A DNA stretch of 64,000 nt from Methylophaga thalassica MP (GCF_000214595.1 NZ_AFIG01000001.1:1592382-1656381), one strand, 5' to 3'; positions 8,789-19,276 are shown, counted from the first letter of the stretch. The notes: generated by a model from the letters alone, not told the origin. Numbers and translations: made by a program.

Positions 8789-10099
8789 ATGAAAGCACCT
8801 CAAGTTGGATTCGTTAGCCTCGGATGTCCAAAAGCCCTAGTTGATAGCGAACGAATCATCACTAAGCTCCGTTCAGAGGGGTATAGCATTACGCCAACAT
8901 ATGATGATGCTGACTTAGTTGTCGTGAATACCTGTGGCTTTATTGATTCTGCTGTTGAAGAATCTCTGGGTAGTATTGGTGAAGCCATCGCTAAAAATGG
9001 CAAAGTCATTGTAACGGGTTGCCTTGGCAGCCGTGACAACACCATTCGCGAAAAACACCCTCAGGTTTTAGAAATTACCGGCGCCCATGCCTTAGAAGAA
9101 GTCGTCAGCGCAGTTCATAAACACTTGCCTCCCCAACATGATCCTTTCGTCAGTCTGGTTCCACCTGAAGGAATCAAGTTAACTCCGCGTCACTACGCTT
9201 ACCTGAAAATTTCTGAAGGTTGTAATCATCGCTGTACTTTCTGCATTATCCCTTCTATGCGTGGCGATCTGGTCAGCCGCCCGATTCATCATGTCATGAT
9301 TGAGGCAAAACGCCTTGCTGACGCTGGCGTCAAAGAGCTTTTAGTGATCTCTCAAGACACCAGTGCCTATGGTGTAGATGTGAAATATGAGACTCATGAG
9401 TGGAATGGTCGTGAGCGTGCAACGCGTTTTTATGACCTTGCCGAAGCCTTGGGGGAACTGGGAGTTTGGGTAAGAATGCATTACGTATATCCCTACCCTC
9501 ATGTTGATGATGTGGTGCCATTAATGGCTGAAGGGAAAATCCTGCCTTATCTGGATATCCCTTTTCAGCATGCCAGCCCACGTATTCTGAAATTGATGAA
9601 ACGACCTGCTTCCTCACAAAATAACCTGGAACGTATTCGTGCCTGGCGTGCAGTTTGTCCTGACATTACTTTACGCAGTACTTTTATCGTTGGTTTTCCT
9701 GGCGAAACGGAAGAAGAGTTCCAGGAATTACTCGATTTTCTCACTGAAGCCCAACTGGATCGGGTGGGTGCTTTTGCTTACTCACCGGTTGATGGTGCCA
9801 CAGCAAACGAGTTACCGGATCAAATTCCTGAAGAAGTAAAACAGGAACGTCTTGACCGCTTTATGGCACATCAGGCTGAAATCAGTGCCGCCAGACTACA
9901 GTTAAAAGTGGGACGTAGAGGCCGGGTTATCATTGATGAAGTGGTAGAAGAAGGTGCTGTCGGACGCAGTGAAGCAGATGCACCAGAAATTGATGGCCAA
10001 GTATTTATCGATGGTGCCACCCACTTAAAAGTCGGTGATATCGTTGATGTCGAATTCGAAGAAGCTGATGAATACGATCTCTGGGCAAAACTCGTCTAA
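8789..10099 (+). CDS. rimO: Ribosomal protein S12 methylthiotransferase RimO
   Basis: A 436-residue radical-SAM methylthiotransferase that adds a methylthio group to the aspartate near position 89 of ribosomal protein S12. The N-terminal UPF0004 domain supplies the three ligands of the auxiliary 4Fe-4S cluster (Cys13, Cys49, Cys78). The radical-SAM cluster motif is CNHRCTFC (Cys145, 149, 152). A C-terminal TRAM domain is seen from about residue 370 ([11 protein letters not shown]). The frame can be extended to a TTG four codons earlier, but the ATG at 8789 matches the usual RimO start. Its stop codon overlaps that of the convergent HAD gene. Confidence 0.97.
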   Translation: MKAPQVGFVSLGCPKALVDSERIITKLRSEGYSITPTYDDADLVVVNTCGFIDSAVEESLGSIGEAIAKNGKVIVTGCLGSRDNTIREKHPQVLEITGAHALEEVVSAVHKHLPPQHDPFVSLVPPEGIKLTPRHYAYLKISEGCNHRCTFCIIPSMRGDLVSRPIHHVMIEAKRLADAGVKELLVISQDTSAYGVDVKYETHEWNGRERATRFYDLAEALGELGVWVRMHYVYPYPHVDDVVPLMAEGKILPYLDIPFQHASPRILKLMKRPASSQNNLERIRAWRAVCPDITLRSTFIVGFPGETEEEFQELLDFLTEAQLDRVGAFAYSPVDGATANELPDQIPEEVKQERLDRFMAHQAEISAARLQLKVGRRGRVIIDEVVEEGAVGRSEADAPEIDGQVFIDGATHLKVGDIVDVEFEEADEYDLWAKLV

Positions 10100-10860
10100 A
10101 AATCTAAATCAAATGCCTGATTGACCGCCTCAACTACCGAGTTGGCAATCAGGGCATTGGATGCTTTTGCCTTGGCTTCATCCTGAGGTAAGAACTTACC
10201 TGTCCGAACTAAACAAGCTTGCAGACCTGCATCAATAGCACCAATAACATCTGCAGCCACATCATCGCCAATCATTATAACTTCATCAGGTCTGACGTTA
10301 AGCGATGACACCGCCTCATGGAAAAAACGGGTATCGGGTTTGCCAATGATCTGAGCTTTCACATCTGCCGCATATTCCAGTGCCTGAATAAACGGCCCTG
10401 CATCCAGCTGTAAACGACCAACACTTTTAAAATATCGGTTACGTCCAATCCCAAGAAGCACAGCGCCATCCATCAATAATGAGAAAGCATGATTTAATTG
10501 TTCATAATTAAATAAATCTGCGGCATCGGTGACAATCACGGCATTCGGTCGGCTTTGATCTAAGTCACTAAACTCGGGCATTAAATCAGGATGGATAAGA
10601 CAAAACGGGCGATACCCCTTCGCCTGGCAAAGGCTTTTCATAGCCACCGGAGCCGTGAATACTTCCTCTGGCTTTATATCAAAACCCATCCGAATAAGTT
10701 CATCAAATACAGACTGGCAGGTTGAACGTGAAGTATTGGTTACAAAGCGCATCGGGACCGAGTGCTGCCTCAGCATCATAATCAGTTCTACCGCACCGGG
10801 TATAGGCTGACCATCAATATATAAAACACCACTGATATCAAACAAAATTGCTTTAGTCAT
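10096..10860 (-). CDS. HAD-superfamily (subclass IIA) hydrolase, LHPP/NagD-like phosphatase
   Basis: A 254-residue HAD phosphatase. Motif I is DISGVLY near the N-terminus, motif II is VTNTS near residue 45, and motif III/IV is IGKPD...[13 protein letters not shown] near 185-215. The cap position and length fit the IIA group, which includes NagD and the LHPP/TIGR01458 proteins. The second aspartate of motif I is replaced by serine (D-I-S), as in LHPP-like members. I chose the ATG at 10860 rather than one eight codons upstream because GGAGG lies eight bases before it. The substrate is unknown. The neighbours (rimO, photolyase) do not suggest a pathway. Confidence 0.85.
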   Translation of the reverse strand: MTKAILFDISGVLYIDGQPIPGAVELIMMLRQHSVPMRFVTNTSRSTCQSVFDELIRMGFDIKPEEVFTAPVAMKSLCQAKGYRPFCLIHPDLMPEFSDLDQSRPNAVIVTDAADLFNYEQLNHAFSLLMDGAVLLGIGRNRYFKSVGRLQLDAGPFIQALEYAADVKAQIIGKPDTRFFHEAVSSLNVRPDEVIMIGDDVAADVIGAIDAGLQACLVRTGKFLPQDEAKAKASNALIANSVVEAVNQAFDLDF

Positions 10861-10950
10861 CACAATGGCCTCCACTGTATGCAAGCAGTGATTTGAGTAT
10901 GCAATGCTTCTTAAATGAACTCAATACGCAGTCAGACTGAATACGGTTAT

Positions 10951-12276
10951 TTATTCATCCTTGTTTGGCATGATCGGCCAGTCCGCCGCATCAACTGAAT
11001 CAAGCGGGTATGGATTCGCTTCGCCTTTCCATTGTCGAATAAAGTGACCTTCTGCATCATAAGTAGCTGTTTGCTTGTCCAGATTGAAATGACGGCCACC
11101 ACGGGGATCAGCCCCTACTCCAGCAATATACTGCCAGTTGCCCCAGTTAGAGGCGACATCGTAATCAATTAATTGCTGTTCGAAGTAGGCAGCACCAAAG
11201 CGCCAGTCTAATTGCAGTTCATTGACAAAACAGCTGGCGACAATCTGACGACCACGATTAGACATATAGCCCGTTTGATTAAGTTGTTTCATACAGGCAT
11301 TCACGATTGGGTATGGCGTATTGCCATTGCACCATTTCTGATAACGCTCAGGATAAAAACAACAAGATATTTTTTGTTTGTTTATCCCTTCAGCTTTGAA
11401 TAACTTATGTTGATAACGCTGGGCATACCACTGAAAATATTCACGCCACAGCAACTCATAATAAATCCAATACGTGGATTCATTCGCCGTTTTCTCAGTC
11501 TCATAGCGTTTCAATCGCGCTACCAGCTTACGTGGCGATAATGCACCACAGGCTAACCATGCCGACATTTTTGTTGAGTTTTCCCAGCCATCGAGTTCAT
11601 TTCTTACCGTTTTATAATTTGCTGGTAAATCAGATGAAAAGTATTGCTCAAGATGATCGAGTGCCGTTTTTTCACCACCAAAGCCCTTTATTAACTCGCC
11701 ATAATCTGTTTCAGTTTGATGCGATAAGCCAGTCAACGCTTTTACAGGAGGAGCTAACCATTGTGGCATAGCTAAGGGTTTATCAATGGCAATAGTTTCG
11801 CAGAACTCTTTAAAATCCGTAAATGTCGCTGGTAAATCATTTATCGAAAAGGGTAATTGTTCGGGACGAAATAAAGTATGTGTCCAAACAGAATGAAATA
11901 CCGTACGGGGAAAATCGACTTTAAGGTGATGCCACTGCCGGGTTTCAAAAACCCCTACATGATGACTGCGGTAAACTGCATCAATATCATGATTTTTTAT
12001 CAGAACAGAAATCGCCGAAACGGGATCCGCTGTCATTACAATCAATCGTTGCCCGCGACTCTTTAATTCTTTGCCTAAATCATGCAGGGTTTTATTGAGA
12101 AATTGACGACGCACAACGCCCATGGATCTTGCATTCAAACGACTTTGTCTGAACCAGGTAGGATCAAAACAATACAAACAAATGAGCTGTTCGCAATTTA
12201 GGCTTGCTTCCAGAAGCGCTGCATTATCGTGAATACGGAGATCATGTTGAATCCAGTATAAGCCGGTTTTATACAT
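10951..12276 (-). CDS. CRY-DASH type cryptochrome / DNA photolyase
   Basis: A 441-residue flavoprotein of the photolyase/cryptochrome superfamily. The N-terminal antenna domain starts GLYWIQHDLRIHDN. The FAD-binding helical domain carries YWIYYELLWREYFQWYA, TGYMSNRGRQIVASCF and DWRFGAAYFEQQLIDYD. The C-terminal GVGADPRGGRHFNLDKQ is characteristic of the CRY-DASH branch, which repairs cyclobutane pyrimidine dimers in single-stranded DNA and may act as a blue-light sensor. The ATG at 12276 is preferred over an upstream start because AGGAG lies about six bases before it. It lies between a HAD phosphatase and the sucrose operon, all on one strand, with 95 bases separating it from amylosucrase. 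Confidence 0.9.
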   Translation of the reverse strand: MYKTGLYWIQHDLRIHDNAALLEASLNCEQLICLYCFDPTWFRQSRLNARSMGVVRRQFLNKTLHDLGKELKSRGQRLIVMTADPVSAISVLIKNHDIDAVYRSHHVGVFETRQWHHLKVDFPRTVFHSVWTHTLFRPEQLPFSINDLPATFTDFKEFCETIAIDKPLAMPQWLAPPVKALTGLSHQTETDYGELIKGFGGEKTALDHLEQYFSSDLPANYKTVRNELDGWENSTKMSAWLACGALSPRKLVARLKRYETEKTANESTYWIYYELLWREYFQWYAQRYQHKLFKAEGINKQKISCCFYPERYQKWCNGNTPYPIVNACMKQLNQTGYMSNRGRQIVASCFVNELQLDWRFGAAYFEQQLIDYDVASNWGNWQYIAGVGADPRGGRHFNLDKQTATYDAEGHFIRQWKGEANPYPLDSVDAADWPIMPNKDE

Positions 12277-12371
12277 TTCTACTCCTAATAAGCAACAATA
12301 CCCTGACTGCAAAACTAGACGGTTTATTGTCGATATTTTGTGAAGCTAGCAAAATCAATGAATGTATAAAC

Positions 12372-14327
12372 TTAGCTCTCTTGTAGCCAATAAAAACTAA
12401 AAGCCGGTATGACCAATGCATTTTTAAACAAATCCGGACGCTGGCCACTAAACAAATCATAAAGCTGCCCATTCTGTGGATTGCCCCAGCTACCTAGTTC
12501 ATCTAAATTCAGATGTTGGGGTTTACCATTGAAATTCGCCACTACCAGAACCCGTTGATGCTGCTGTTGAATGCAATAGCGTTCGAAGACAAAAAGATGC
12601 TCATTACCCACATCGATCAATTCCCGATTATTAAAATCAGCAAACACATCAATTTCTTTACGAACAGCAATCATCCGTTTTAAGGCGGTAAATATTTCAT
12701 ATTGTGGGTGTCCGGGCTGATTTCGCAGATCGGCTTTATCCCAATTAATAACAGGACGATGCACCCAACGTGAGTCGCCTTTTTTGTAGGGATCATCAAG
12801 GTAGGAAATATCGTTCGTCGTACCCACTTCATCCCCGTAATATAGAAGTGGTATACCACCAAACGACATAATCAAACTATGTAATAACAAGATAATATTG
12901 ATCGAGTCTTCAATGGCTTGTGGATCACCCTGCTCCAAGGCATATTCCAGTCCAACCAGTGAGGCTAATGAACCTGAAATACGTGCATCCCCGGTCTTCT
13001 CATTTTCACCAAACGGTAAGCCTCTGGCATGTGAATGGTCAAAACGGCCCATGTAATAATCAATCAAAAACTTACGATGTTGTGCCGGTTGGTAACCAAC
13101 CAGTTCAATATCACGATCATCAAAACCTAAACCGATATCATCATGGCAGCGGATATAATTCAGCCATGTTGCTCTTTCCAGTTTCACTGGCAAGCTTTTA
13201 ATACCCTGATTAAGTAATTTAGTATTTTTTGTGGCGACGGCATCCCACATTAACGCCATATAGGTCGCGTTGTAGGCAATCTCACACTCTTTAGCAATCA
13301 CCGCATCTTCACCAAAGTATTTGGTGACTTCAACGGGAGCCACAATGGCTTCAGCAATATATAAAACACCGGGAGCAACCACCTGGCAACAGTCTTTGAG
13401 CAGTTGCAAAATCAAGTGAGCTTCACGTTCATTCTGGCAGGTACTACCAATTTTTTTCCAAAGAAAGGCAACCGCATCTAAACGCAGGATATCAGCACCT
13501 TGATTGGCCCAGAACAAAATGACGTCGAGCATTTCAATAAACACAGAGGGATTGGAATAATTCAGATCCCATTGATAACTATTAAACACCGTCATCACCC
13601 AACGTTGCATTTCCTCATCCCAGGTAAAATTACCCGGTGATGTTTCTGGAAACACTTCAGGCATGCTTTGCTCAAACATATCAGGCACATTGCGGTTTTC
13701 AAACGTGTAGTAATAATCCTGATACTTGGTTTCACCTTGCCGTGCTTTTTGCGCCCACTCATGTTCATCGGAGGTGTGATTAAGTACCACATCCATCGTC
13801 AGCAAAATATCGCGTTCATGCATACTGCGTGCGAGTTCGTTTAAGTCTTTAAGACTGCCGGCACGCTCATCGATCTTGCGGAAATCGCTCACCGCATAAC
13901 CACCGTCACTGCTGCCTTTCGGACATTGCATAATGGGCATGATATGCACCAGGTTGACGCCCAGCTCCTGGAAGTAATTCAGATGAGTTTTCATGCCCTG
14001 CAAATTACCGGCAAAGCCATGACTGTACAGAGCCATGCCCACCCATTTTTGACTCAAAAACCAGTTATGGTCGGCTTCACGTTCAATATCTTTCTGACGT
14101 AAATCTTCCGGACGGCGAATATACTGCCATGCCATGGCTTCAACTAATTTCTGCGACTGGGCTTTGAAGTCATCACGATGCCCATACAAACGCTCAAATA
14201 ACGAATGTATGGCGTAAAAATTCGCCCCCAAACGCGTATAGAAATAGCGTAAATCCTGCTTTGAAATACCGGCCTCAATTTCATTGAGGATATCGTTCAA
14301 CAATGTGTGGGCTTGCTGCTCGTACAT
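12372..14327 (-). CDS. ams: Amylosucrase (GH13 subfamily 4)
   Basis: A 651-residue glycoside hydrolase, about the usual amylosucrase length. It splits sucrose and transfers glucose to glucan, releasing fructose. The N-terminal helical domain runs to about residue 90. The (beta/alpha)8 barrel carries VVLNHTSDEH, the nucleophile Asp284 (LRLDAVAF), the acid/base Glu326 (IAEAI) and the transition-state pair at 395-396 (RCHDD). The B' loop and C-terminal beta domain are present. No signal peptide is seen, so the enzyme is cytoplasmic. It is the last gene of a four-gene sucrose operon, where it would convert sucrose to glycogen-like glucan plus fructose for the adjacent fructokinase. Confidence 0.96.
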   Translation of the reverse strand: MYEQQAHTLLNDILNEIEAGISKQDLRYFYTRLGANFYAIHSLFERLYGHRDDFKAQSQKLVEAMAWQYIRRPEDLRQKDIEREADHNWFLSQKWVGMALYSHGFAGNLQGMKTHLNYFQELGVNLVHIMPIMQCPKGSSDGGYAVSDFRKIDERAGSLKDLNELARSMHERDILLTMDVVLNHTSDEHEWAQKARQGETKYQDYYYTFENRNVPDMFEQSMPEVFPETSPGNFTWDEEMQRWVMTVFNSYQWDLNYSNPSVFIEMLDVILFWANQGADILRLDAVAFLWKKIGSTCQNEREAHLILQLLKDCCQVVAPGVLYIAEAIVAPVEVTKYFGEDAVIAKECEIAYNATYMALMWDAVATKNTKLLNQGIKSLPVKLERATWLNYIRCHDDIGLGFDDRDIELVGYQPAQHRKFLIDYYMGRFDHSHARGLPFGENEKTGDARISGSLASLVGLEYALEQGDPQAIEDSINIILLLHSLIMSFGGIPLLYYGDEVGTTNDISYLDDPYKKGDSRWVHRPVINWDKADLRNQPGHPQYEIFTALKRMIAVRKEIDVFADFNNRELIDVGNEHLFVFERYCIQQQHQRVLVVANFNGKPQHLNLDELGSWGNPQNGQLYDLFSGQRPDLFKNALVIPAFSFYWLQES

Positions 14328-14360
14328 GCTTAACCTTGTTTGAATTATTCTGAATAAGCG

Positions 14361-15224
14361 TTATTTATAGAAATCAGGATCTTTACTGATGGCACCACGC
14401 TGTGTGACGACACGACATGCAAAAGCTTGGGCTTTTTCCAATGTTTCTTCAATATCCCAACCAGCCAGTAAACCATGAATATACATCGCAGTAAAAGCAT
14501 CGCCAGCACCCACGGTATCCACCACTTGTTCTTGATATGAAGGTGCAACTTGATGAAAAACACCGTCAGTGTCGCGAACTATCGCGCCTTTTTCACCTCT
14601 GGTCACGATCAACTGGTCAAGATGAAAATGCGTATGCATTCGGGTCATATCCTGATGCAAATCAGCAGAATGAAATCCGAGTTCGTATAGCTCGCTTTCA
14701 TTCAGTTTTACCCACCTTGCTTGTTCGAGCCAGTGATATACAGCTTCTTTTTGCCACCAGGGTGAACGTAAATTCACATCAACAAAAATATCCAGTGAAG
14801 GATTTTCTGTCAGTTTTTCCAGTGTTCTATTGGCAATATCACGGCGAGCAACCAAAGTACCATGATAGAAGAAACCAGATATGTCCTGCGTAGGTATTTC
14901 AGATAAGTCAATAAAATCCCAGGCATTATCTTCAGCAAAGGTATAAATGGGTTCATCATTCTCAATACGAATATCCACCCGCCCTGTCTGATGTTCACTA
15001 TCCTGCTGGATCGCTTTGGTCGTCATTCCCCAACTGGTCATTTCTGACAAAATGATGTCACCTAACTCATCCTTGCCGACCCGACTGATAAACAGGGGGT
15101 AATCGCCTAATGCCTGAAGATGCCAGGCGACATTAAACGGCGCGCCCCCTAATACGTTTTCCCCCGTCGGGAAACAATCAAATAAGGCTTCACCAAAAAT
15201 AGTTAGCTTGCTTGATGATTTCAT
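14361..15224 (-). CDS. fruK: Fructokinase, PfkB/ribokinase family
   Basis: A 287-residue PfkB-family sugar kinase. The N-terminal GEALFDCFPTGENVLGGAPFNVAWHL matches the fructokinase substrate site. The C-terminal DTVGAGDAFTAMY carries the anion hole and catalytic aspartate. It phosphorylates fructose with ATP. In this operon it recycles the fructose released by amylosucrase into fructose 6-phosphate, the substrate of sucrose-phosphate synthase. Its start overlaps the stop of the phosphatase gene by four bases, and amylosucrase starts 33 bases after it. Confidence 0.92.
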   Translation of the reverse strand: MKSSSKLTIFGEALFDCFPTGENVLGGAPFNVAWHLQALGDYPLFISRVGKDELGDIILSEMTSWGMTTKAIQQDSEHQTGRVDIRIENDEPIYTFAEDNAWDFIDLSEIPTQDISGFFYHGTLVARRDIANRTLEKLTENPSLDIFVDVNLRSPWWQKEAVYHWLEQARWVKLNESELYELGFHSADLHQDMTRMHTHFHLDQLIVTRGEKGAIVRDTDGVFHQVAPSYQEQVVDTVGAGDAFTAMYIHGLLAGWDIEETLEKAQAFACRVVTQRGAISKDPDFYK

Positions 15225-16081
15225 GATGATGTTTCTTTATTGATTGGCGTAAAAAAATGCGGTGCAAAATGCGCCACTCCCTGCAACACACCTGCCGAAT
15301 AATTACCATTATTATCACTGTGGCTACTACTTGCCAGAAACAAGGCCTCAACATTGCCATTGTGTTTTGATAACTCCACCGCAGCTTGTTTGATTTCTGC
15401 ACTGGCATTGTCGACTAAAACTGACGGTATATGACTGGTCAGTACGGGTAAGTCATTGCCACTATCGCCAGCAAAAATAACTTCGTCCAGTTTATAGCCC
15501 AGTTTTTGTTGTAAAAATTCAATGGCGTGTAGTTTGGTTGCATGTTCCGGTAACACGTCTAATAAGCCGATATTTTTGGGTTCGTCGACACTCCAGAGAA
15601 TACTGGCCGCCACATTAGCATCTTTCAAAAACGCTTCGATACGGGTAATGATCGTGTCTTTGTCCATATACAGCGGCAAGTAATAACTTAATTTATGGGT
15701 GTTTTGTTTCGTACTTTCCTGTAGGCGTAGCTCTTTGATGGGGCGTAAAATCTGTTTTAGTTGTGCATGCGTTTTGCCGTTCCAGTCTTTATCAATTTCG
15801 GCTTCCCAATCCGCCATCTGTTGCCAGCTGCCCTTACCTATTTGATAGATTTTGGTGCCAACATCAGTAATCGCAAAATCAGGTACAGGTAAAGCATAGT
15901 TTTTAATCGCACGTTTAACTAAAGAAACATGACGTCCGGTCACATAGGCTAACTTCACATCCTCACGTTCACAAAAGTTTGAAAAGCGTTTACGGGCATC
16001 AGCAGGTTCCGGCTGAAAACCATTGGGAATAATGGTTCTGTCCATATCAGTACACAGTAAAACTTTAGCGGGTGTCATCAT
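15221..16081 (-). CDS. spp: Sucrose-phosphate phosphatase (HAD IIB)
   Basis: A 286-residue HAD phosphatase with the catalytic motif DMDRT near residue 12, the VTGRH motif II near 48 and the magnesium site FAGDSGNDLPVL near 203. This is the S6PP-like architecture of bacterial and plant sucrose phosphatases, which remove phosphate from sucrose 6-phosphate. It is overlapped by sps upstream and fruK downstream, four bases each, so the genes are tightly coupled. Functional identity rests on the operon; HAD IIB motifs alone would also allow a trehalose or mannosyl-glycerate phosphatase. Confidence 0.9.
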   Translation of the reverse strand: MMTPAKVLLCTDMDRTIIPNGFQPEPADARKRFSNFCEREDVKLAYVTGRHVSLVKRAIKNYALPVPDFAITDVGTKIYQIGKGSWQQMADWEAEIDKDWNGKTHAQLKQILRPIKELRLQESTKQNTHKLSYYLPLYMDKDTIITRIEAFLKDANVAASILWSVDEPKNIGLLDVLPEHATKLHAIEFLQQKLGYKLDEVIFAGDSGNDLPVLTSHIPSVLVDNASAEIKQAAVELSKHNGNVEALFLASSSHSDNNGNYSAGVLQGVAHFAPHFFTPINKETSS

Positions 16082-18228
16082 GATGTTTTCTTTGTTTTTG
16101 CCTGATGAAAGAACTGGTAGTGCTCAAGCGATTCCAAAATGCCGGCGGCAAATGGTTTATCAGCAAAATAAATCCGGTCAGTATCAATCAATTGTGATAA
16201 CTCCTCATTATGTCTGTTAGCCACAACAGCGGCGAGCGTATTGCCGCGCATCATATCTTCGTCGGCGCCAGAACCACCGGCCACAAAAATATGCTCAAGT
16301 GGTATTTGCCAATGATCGGCAACATAGCGTAGAGCCATCCCCTTTGATGCTCTAATGGGTAAAATGTCTAAATATTGCCCAAATGCCAACTGTACATGCA
16401 CGGATTGTTCTTCCTGATGTAACAGCCGCTTTATCTCTTCTATATCAGCTTGCTCAGGATCAATGTAATAACTTAATTTAAATCGACTCTGTTCTGCTTT
16501 TGGCTGTTTCTCCAGACCAGGATAATCATCAAGTAATTGACGAACCTTATGGGGCGTCCAGTGATAATCGATATGTTGAGCCCACGAGGTATCTGGCGTT
16601 AACTTCGGTGCGTAATAAATTTCAGTCCCCGAACTGGTAATCAGAATATCAGGCTCAGGAATCTGATGTTTTTTCATCATTCTTAATGCCACATCCAATC
16701 TTCGACCTGTAGCAATAGCAAATTTCGTGGTTTTCCGATTCTCACGAATCAGATTAATGAGTTTATGTAACGACACATCATCACCGATAAGGTTCAAATC
16801 CAGATCAGTGAAAATTGCCTGTTCTGCATAAACATGGCTGGTTCTTTCAAGCGGTTGACGTTGTAATAATTCAGCACGTTGAGCCAGTGGTGTAACCAAC
16901 TCAATATAACGCTTGGCGTGAGCCTGCCATGAATAACATTTGGCCACACCTTCCAACCCGTTACTGGAATAGTCATTCCAAAGCGCATTATCGGTGAGCA
17001 GCTTCAGTAAAGCGTCAGTAATCGTTGACGTTTCTAGCGGGTCAATCAAAATACCATTATGACAGTTACCAATAATATCCCGTGGGCCACCATCTTCGGT
17101 CGCAATAATCGGCACGCCAGAAGCAGCGGCTTCAATCAAGGTTAGACCAAATGGCTCTGTCAGTGCCGGATTCACGAACACACCACCTGATGCGGCAGCA
17201 ATGCGATACATTAACGGGACTTGTTCACGTTTGTGATGCTTAGGCATAGCGACTTTGCCATACAGATCATAACGATCAATTGCCACAAGAAGCTCATGGA
17301 ATACTTCCTGTGCACCGGCTTCCAGATCATCGATATCATCACGGTTACCCGCAATAATCACCAGATTAGCCAGTTGTTGCAATCTTTCCGACTCACCATA
17401 AGCTTCAATAAGCACCGCAATATTTTTGCGTTTATCTGGTCGGGATAACGCTAAAATCACCGGTTTATTGGGTTCAACAAGTTGGTGGGTTAATTTACCG
17501 AATAGCTCAGTTTCTAACTCATTACCTTCTGGTGGCTTAAATTGTTTGATATTGGTGCCTGGCGGGATAACACGCATCTGATCAGGCTGATAATGATCAT
17601 AAATTTCGTACTGCTCTTCAATTTCCTGATGAGTACTGGTAATGACTCGCTCCGCGGTAGCTAGGGTAATCTCTTCCGCCTCAATGCGTCGAGTCATATT
17701 ATAGAGCGACTCAATTTGCTCGGTCGTCAGGCCACTCGCCAATAAGCGTCTCCGCTTCACTCGACCAAGTGAATGGCCGGTATGGACCAGCGGAATCCCC
17801 AACAGATTGGCAACGTGAGATCCAACTAGACCGGCATCGGCATAATGGCTGTGTATCAAATCAGGAATATGATCTTGCTTTCTGAAAAAATCAGCGAGGT
17901 TATCAGCAAACCCGTCCAGATGTTCCCAAAGCTGTTCCTTATAAATATATTCTTCAGGACCAGCATCAATCCGGACAATCCTGAACTTCTCATTCACCAC
18001 TTCAATAGGTTCAGCATAATCAGCATCAACATGACTATCGATAATGCGGCGGGTAACAAGATCCACCTGAGAGACATTGGGTAATTCAGAGAGAGCCTGA
18101 GCCAATTCCAGCACATAGAGGGTTTGTCCTCCAGTATCAGCATCTCTGCCAAGTTCCAGATTATCAGCTCGTATGAGCCCATGCACACTGATCAGTGCGA
18201 TATACATCTGCTCAACCGTGTCCCCCAT
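16078..18228 (-). CDS. sps: Sucrose-phosphate synthase with C-terminal HAD domain
   Basis: A 716-residue two-domain protein. Residues 8-455 are a GT4 glycosyltransferase (HGLIRADNLELGRDADTGGQT, HSHYADAG, HTGHSLGR, and the EPFGLTLIEAAASG nucleotide-sugar motif). Residues about 465-705 are a HAD IIB domain similar to sucrose phosphatase (TDLDLNLIGDD, IATGRR, VAGGSGADEDM). It joins UDP-glucose and fructose 6-phosphate to sucrose 6-phosphate. The ATG at 18228 has a GGGAGA sequence upstream; a second ATG seven codons in is possible. It is the first gene of the operon. The sucrose made is a known compatible solute in halotolerant methylotrophs. Confidence 0.94.
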   Translation of the reverse strand: MGDTVEQMYIALISVHGLIRADNLELGRDADTGGQTLYVLELAQALSELPNVSQVDLVTRRIIDSHVDADYAEPIEVVNEKFRIVRIDAGPEEYIYKEQLWEHLDGFADNLADFFRKQDHIPDLIHSHYADAGLVGSHVANLLGIPLVHTGHSLGRVKRRRLLASGLTTEQIESLYNMTRRIEAEEITLATAERVITSTHQEIEEQYEIYDHYQPDQMRVIPPGTNIKQFKPPEGNELETELFGKLTHQLVEPNKPVILALSRPDKRKNIAVLIEAYGESERLQQLANLVIIAGNRDDIDDLEAGAQEVFHELLVAIDRYDLYGKVAMPKHHKREQVPLMYRIAAASGGVFVNPALTEPFGLTLIEAAASGVPIIATEDGGPRDIIGNCHNGILIDPLETSTITDALLKLLTDNALWNDYSSNGLEGVAKCYSWQAHAKRYIELVTPLAQRAELLQRQPLERTSHVYAEQAIFTDLDLNLIGDDVSLHKLINLIRENRKTTKFAIATGRRLDVALRMMKKHQIPEPDILITSSGTEIYYAPKLTPDTSWAQHIDYHWTPHKVRQLLDDYPGLEKQPKAEQSRFKLSYYIDPEQADIEEIKRLLHQEEQSVHVQLAFGQYLDILPIRASKGMALRYVADHWQIPLEHIFVAGGSGADEDMMRGNTLAAVVANRHNEELSQLIDTDRIYFADKPFAAGILESLEHYQFFHQAKTKKTS

Positions 18229-18377
18229 AAAACCTGCTTCTCCCTTTATTCGTGTATGCGCTCTGATATCGTCTTACTCATTGATACTATAGCATCACAC
18301 TATCTTGATAAAGATTAGCTTAGGTTAATTTTTACGGTGTGTCCGTGTATATAAAAACCGTTTAGAAATAAATTAAT

Positions 18378-19010
18378 TCACTTTCTGCGTGAAACTAAGC
18401 GTTTCAATTTTGCACTCAAGCGGTGAAAGAATCGATGTTTGTTTCCCGCAGCGGCACTGGTCAGGAAATTGATTTGTATAGACTGACGCTTACCTTCAAA
18501 GGCCGGATAGCCATGCCAGCAATTGTCAGTCACTTTAAATGCCAGCAACGTGCCAGGTCCCGGGCTTATCTCATCGACATAATCATCCATATCATGTCCG
18601 TTATTCAAGACCCGAAGTTTACCCGTATCTGCTTCCCATTTTTCATTCAGATAAATCAGAATAGTGGCCACTTTGGTTTTGGAGTCGGTATGAATCCGGC
18701 CATCCTTTTGTCTGGAATAGCCTCTGAGCGTGATCATCATCGGCAAATCCATCACTTGTACATCAAACTTCTCACAGATAATGCGGCGGAATTCAGGTGT
18801 GTCAATCGATTCAATGAGTGACTTGAATGGTTCATCTAATACGACATCATCCACATTGTAACTTCCCCCATCTGGAATATCAGGAAAGCTGTTAATGATG
18901 CCCTGAATATAGTCAGGGTATATTGACTCTTCTACTTTAAAATAAGGAAATGGCACCGTTTGCAAAGGCGCATTATCGAGCGAATCCAGCTTAATTACAT
19001 TCTTCATCAT
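18378..19010 (-). CDS. 2-oxoglutarate/Fe(II) oxygenase family protein
   Basis: A 210-residue protein with the facial triad of a 2OG-Fe(II) dioxygenase: His107-x-Asp109 (RIHTD), His166 (CWHGYPA), and Arg175 (GKRQSIQINF) to bind 2-oxoglutarate. The fold resembles prolyl-4-hydroxylase-like enzymes often seen beside glycosyltransferase or cell-surface genes. No signal peptide is seen. It is transcribed toward the sucrose operon with a 149-base gap, so it may or may not be co-transcribed. The substrate is unknown. Confidence 0.8.
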   Translation of the reverse strand: MMKNVIKLDSLDNAPLQTVPFPYFKVEESIYPDYIQGIINSFPDIPDGGSYNVDDVVLDEPFKSLIESIDTPEFRRIICEKFDVQVMDLPMMITLRGYSRQKDGRIHTDSKTKVATILIYLNEKWEADTGKLRVLNNGHDMDDYVDEISPGPGTLLAFKVTDNCWHGYPAFEGKRQSIQINFLTSAAAGNKHRFFHRLSAKLKRLVSRRK

Positions 19011-19172
19011 CTTGTCATCAAATCGTCATAAATGATCACATTATCACTTTCTGTACCTCACATACACAAGCTAAAGCCTCTCATAACGAGTTATAACAGC
19101 GCTGTTGATATATTACTTTTCGCTCTACTCATCATTGAGAACTTCTTTACGTCAGTCTTATCTAAGAAATCA

Positions 19173-19219
19173 TTGACTCGTAATAGTCAGTAACGTTTAT
19201 AATGAGTATGATTCTCATT
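19173..19219 (+). promoter_or_regulatory. Promoter with overlapping Fur box
   Basis: A -35 element TTGACT at 19173 is followed by TTTATA/TATAAT at 19196-19203. Directly overlapping and following the -10 is AATGAGTATGATTCTCATT (19201-19219), a 19-bp element with perfect AATGAG/CTCATT arms that fits the Fur consensus. Iron-loaded Fur would block RNA polymerase. It lies 58 bases ahead of the FTR1 gene. Confidence 0.8.
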
Positions 19220-19276
19220 TAGAACTTGACTAAGTAATACATCGACTTAACAACCAAAGCTGGAGCGGTTAAAAAC

